DNA of 64,000 bases from Bacillota bacterium (GTDB taxonomy: Bacteria > Bacillota > Clostridia > Lachnospirales > Lachnospiraceae), in assembly GCA_023423045.1 (NCBI GenBank), contig JAFAGA010000008.1, positions 94,688 through 158,687 on the forward strand. Direction: 5' to 3'. Shown piece by piece: positions 61,542 to 64,000 of the stretch (positions are counted from its first letter, which is position 1; each line of letters begins with the position of its first letter). The notes under the pieces are model-generated. The model searched no databases. It saw only the letters and a program-made list of their open reading frames with translations, and was not told the origin of the DNA. The translations under genes and the position numbers were made by a program.

Positions 61542-61604
61542 ATGGAGGTCCGGCGTATCAGGTGTCATAAAATCAATGACGCGGGTATTACTGGAAACGA
61601 GTAG
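61542..61604 (+). CDS. Leader peptide, 20 codons
   Basis: An ATG shortly after AAAAGGTG opens a 20-codon frame rich in Arg, His and Lys at the start (MEVRRIRCHKIN) with a TAG stop at 61602. It lies just downstream of a promoter and upstream of a terminator/antiterminator pair. This arrangement is typical of ribosome-mediated attenuation in front of antibiotic-response genes. Coding status is inferred from context. Confidence 0.5.
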   Translation: MEVRRIRCHKINDAGITGNE

Positions 61605-61630
61605 ATAAAATCAATTCCATAGGGTAAAAG

Positions 61631-61698
61631 ACGGCTGCTTTGACAGTTTCCTCATTTGGAGATTAGGCCGTAGAGTAAAATCTTCGGCTTTTTCTTTT
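61631..61698 (+). terminator. Leader terminator with alternative antiterminator
   Basis: GCCGTAGA (61667-61674) pairs with TCTTCGGC (61681-61688), one mismatch, and is followed by TTTTTCTTTTG, an intrinsic terminator on the plus strand. An upstream ACGGC (61631-61635) can instead pair with GCCGT (61667-61671), which would break the terminator. The terminator lies 33 bases before the methyltransferase start, so it must be regulatory. Confidence 0.65.
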
Positions 61699-61730
61699 GT
61701 CTGAATATTATATTAAAGGAGAAACCAATT

Positions 61731-61979
61731 ATGTTCAACAGCATTATCAGTTTACTGGAAAAACCCTCTCTCTATACAAAATCAGAGGCTGCCTTCTGGA
61801 ATCATGAACATATTTCCAAACAAATGCTCAAAGCACACCTGGAGCCCGAGTCTGAAGGTGCAAGCAGAAAACTAAGATTTATAGAAAAATCGGTTGCATG
61901 GATAAGTAAAACTGTACCGCCCTCCCGCTTCCCCCTGCTTCTGGATCTTGGCTGCGGCCCCGAAATACAACCGTTATGA
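61731..61979 (+). pseudogene. Truncated SAM-dependent methyltransferase
   Basis: AAAGGAGAAACC precedes the start. The 82 codons encode the N-terminal helices of a class I methyltransferase family (SLYTKSEAAFWNHEHISKQM) and break off inside motif I (LLLDLGCGP). After this the frame stops. In another frame, 61957-62063 reads KYNRYEEKQTWEFCRGGKRT and on to a stop after about 34 codons, possibly the surviving end of this or another gene. The catalytic domain is missing, so the protein should be inactive. Confidence 0.8.
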
Positions 61980-62081
61980 AGAAAAGCAGACATGGGAATT
62001 CTGCCGGGGCGGAAAGAGAACATGCCGTTTTGTGGATAAAAACGGTACTCTAAGGTGTAATTAATAAGAATTGCAAATAGT

Positions 62082-62116
62082 AAAAAAATAGAGCGGACGG
62101 TGTGAAACCGCCCGCT
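62082..62116 (-). terminator. Terminator of the SLH surface protein gene
   Basis: AGCGGGCGGT and ACCGTCCGCT pair on the minus strand with a five-base loop and are followed by CTATTTTTTT, 46 bases beyond the stop at 62162. Its distance fits the end of the out-of-frame wall-binding module rather than the premature stop at 62355. Confidence 0.9.
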
Positions 62117-62161
62117 TGCAAGCTCATTATTTTCGGACGCTGTTCCGCATCGAAATGGATT

Positions 62162-62404
62162 TTACTTTTTTCTTGCTCCGTCTGCTCCTGCCTCGCAGCC
62201 ATCAACCCTGGTACTTTTAGCGAGAGAGCCGTCAGTATGGAAGTAGTACCATTTGCCGTCAATCTGGAGCCATTTGCCAGACACCATGATTCCATCGACA
62301 GTAAAGTAGTAGTGATACTTGCCATTCTCGACCGTGAGCCAACCAATGACTGGTTTACCGTTTTCGTTGATATACTGCCACTGTCCGGCATCGTTCTGCA
62401 CCCA
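62162..62404 (-). other. Out-of-frame cell-wall-binding repeat module of the SLH protein
   Basis: This 80-codon frame reads GWVQNDAGQWQYINENGKPV, then VENGKYHYYF, GKWLQIDGKWYYFHTDGS and a short tail to the stop. These are aromatic/glycine cell-wall (choline-type) binding repeats. It has no start of its own and follows the third SLH domain in the neighbouring frame. A single-base shift near 62405-62425 would join the two. Confidence 0.8.
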
Positions 62405-64000
62405 GCCGCGCCGTACCCTCATCAATGACGAGCTCCACAAAGCGACGCAGGATGGTGGATGCTTCCGCACGGGTGGCATTGCCCTGCGGGTCCAAGCGAT
62501 TGTTGTCTTTGCCATTGATGATTCCGGTCTGTTGGATCGCTTTTACAGCATCCTTTGCGTAAGCAGAGATTTTCGCGTCATCGGCAAAGGTGTTAGCTTG
62601 CTTTGACACAGGCAGCTTATAGCCGGTGGCCTTGGCATAATTCACCATCATCACAGCCATCTGCTCACGGGTGATTGAATCGATCGGTCCAAATTTGCCG
62701 TTGCCATAGCCCGAAACGATCTTGTTCTTAACTGCCCATTCAATATAAGGCATGGCATTGTCAATCGACTCCACATCAGTGAAACTGCTGGTTTTGTAAC
62801 TGCTCACATCCGCACCGGAGAGCCGTCCCAATGCCATGAGGAAGTCGGCACGGGTAATATCTGTGTTAGGAGCGAAGGTGGTTGCACTTGTTCCGCTGAT
62901 GAGGTCACGGCTGGCAACGAAGTCGATATTGTCCTTCGCCCAATGCTTCGCTGTGTCGGTAAAAGAGGGAGCAGGGGTTTTGTAACCTACGCCGTAAGTT
63001 GACAGGCTGTTTCTGCTGAAAATCAATCTACCATTGTCGTAGCTGGAATTCGTAAGCAGCTGCGGCTTGCCGTTTTTGTCAACATACACGCCGAACAGAT
63101 TGCCGCTCTTTTCGTTGGCGGTGGCTTTGTAGGCCAGCCCCAGCGTGACCGCACCCTTGCCAAAATTGCCGACATACTTAGTCTTGCCGTTCTTCTGATA
63201 GCTGATAGTGATGTCATACACCGGGCGATTGCCGATCAGCTTCGTCGCGGAATCGGACAGCTTTGTCAACTTCTTGGCAGAAACTGTGACCGTACCGGTG
63301 GACTGTTTGTCGAGTTCAGCAATGGCAACGGTATCAAGGGTTACATCCAGCACAGGCGAGCCGATTTTTACAAACTTCACGCCAGCTTCTTTCAAGCGAT
63401 CGATAGCACCCGTTTCGATAACGATACTCAGGTTGTCATTGCTGCCATTGCCTGTGATGTTAAACTCCACGGCAATTCCATCAGCTTCTTTGCCAGATTT
63501 CTTAGACGCATCCTGTGCCGCTTTGATAGCATCCTTCGCCATTTTCTCGGTGATGGTAGCAGAAAGAATGCTATCTTTCACCGTGCCTGAAATGCCCATT
63601 TTAGCCACAGTGGGCATATTAGGTTGCTTGTCAGTGGGGATAATCGGCTCGGGAGTATACCACCAATCGCTAGAGCCGCCCTCATTTATAATCCTGTTAA
63701 CTGTGAAGGACAAATTAACGGACAACGAAACACCGTTGCTGCCTGTGATGGTTAACGTGTCGGTATGAGTTCCCGCTGCAAGCCCTGTCTTGGGGCGCAC
63801 ACTGATGGCAGCCGTTTCTCCCGCATTGATACTCGTTTCCGAAAGGACTGTACTGATCTCGAAGCTGCTGCCACCGAGGATTGCGGAAAGTCCGGTGATC
63901 TGCCCTGTGCCGGTATTGGTGATGGTGAATTGCTGCGCTGTCTGTGCGCTATAGCCAGCCGTAGCCGCCGGAAAGGTTTTGCTTGTGGGGTTGACGGTTG
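62355..64000 (-). CDS. SLH-domain surface protein (5' partial, frameshifted C-terminus)
   Basis: The frame is open from the right edge, so the N-terminus lies outside the window. Visible parts, in order, are Ig-like or choice-of-anchor beta domains (GTGQITGLSAILGGSSFEIS), a second beta-rich region, and three SLH domains at about 62950-62420 (FTDTAKHWAKDNIDFVASRD; FTDVESIDNAMPYIEWAVKN; FADDAKISAYAKDAVKAIQQ). SLH domains bind pyruvylated secondary wall polymer. After the third SLH the frame reads 15-20 foreign residues and stops at 62355. The expected tail, wall-binding repeats, continues in another frame to 62162. Either the gene is mutated or the base count is off by one. Confidence 0.85.
   Translation of the reverse strand, partial: TVNPTSKTFPAATAGYSAQTAQQFTITNTGTGQITGLSAILGGSSFEISTVLSETSINAGETAAISVRPKTGLAAGTHTDTLTITGSNGVSLSVNLSFTVNRIINEGGSSDWWYTPEPIIPTDKQPNMPTVAKMGISGTVKDSILSATITEKMAKDAIKAAQDASKKSGKEADGIAVEFNITGNGSNDNLSIVIETGAIDRLKEAGVKFVKIGSPVLDVTLDTVAIAELDKQSTGTVTVSAKKLTKLSDSATKLIGNRPVYDITISYQKNGKTKYVGNFGKGAVTLGLAYKATANEKSGNLFGVYVDKNGKPQLLTNSSYDNGRLIFSRNSLSTYGVGYKTPAPSFTDTAKHWAKDNIDFVASRDLISGTSATTFAPNTDITRADFLMALGRLSGADVSSYKTSSFTDVESIDNAMPYIEWAVKNKIVSGYGNGKFGPIDSITREQMAVMMVNYAKATGYKLPVSKQANTFADDAKISAYAKDAVKAIQQTGIINGKDNNRLDPQGNATRAEASTILRRFVELVIDEGTARLGAERCRTVAVYQRKR

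Overview
The window looks like chromosomal DNA of a spore-forming anaerobic Firmicute of the Clostridia, most likely a Lachnospiraceae-type organism. This is inferred from CotJ spore-coat genes, a T-box leader, a purine riboswitch, YesM/YesN-type two-component genes, lipoprotein solute-binding proteins, Ku/LigD, strong purine-rich ribosome binding sites and TTGACA/TATAAT promoters. No rRNA, tRNA, CRISPR array, transposase or phage block was seen. Most long genes lie on the minus strand.

Layout. 1-4 kb: a PadR repressor and an FtsW/RodA-like membrane protein running off the left edge, an AraC/effector-domain regulator, and a PAS-PAS-GGDEF diguanylate cyclase. 4.4-9.6 kb: a five-gene nickel/peptide-type ABC importer behind a short leader with a terminator-like hairpin. 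10-15 kb: small metabolic and sporulation genes (Dabb protein, MetE-like methyltransferase, a lone NrdI, a CotJA-CotJB fusion with CotJC, a divergent ClpP). 15-21 kb: guanine deaminase behind a guanine-class riboswitch, a PAS-only protein, a chemotaxis receptor and an aldo/keto reductase. 21-28 kb: a GH38-like hydrolase with its GntR regulator, then the NHEJ pair ku-ligD. 28-40.4 kb: an oligosaccharide/peptide-type ABC importer with two unlike binding proteins, and a two-component system joined to a membrane-tethered binding protein that probably acts as a co-sensor.

40.7-48.5 kb: a LysR regulator, a DUF512 radical-SAM protein, and a compact four-gene minus-strand cluster (NrtR-type Nudix regulator, large SAM methyltransferase, SPFH/band-7 protein, NAD-kinase-fold protein) with its own promoter and operator-like dyad. 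This cluster is the best candidate for an undescribed system. 48.6-64 kb: tag glycosylase, an archaeal-type ValRS with a bacterial T-box, a YczE-like membrane protein, a MalT-like LuxR regulator, a phosphatidyltransferase/AraC pair, a HAD phosphatase, a MerR-controlled ABC-2 exporter, an attenuator-type leader in front of a truncated methyltransferase, and an SLH surface protein whose wall-binding tail is out of frame.

A recurring theme is decay. Short remnants of AraC-effector, SDR, zinc alcohol dehydrogenase, solute-binding, HD-GYP and methyltransferase genes lie in the intergenic spaces, several keeping both ends of a gene with the middle deleted. Two intergenic palindromic repeat types are also present: one family at two loci, and one 122-bp element with 29-bp perfect inverted ends.
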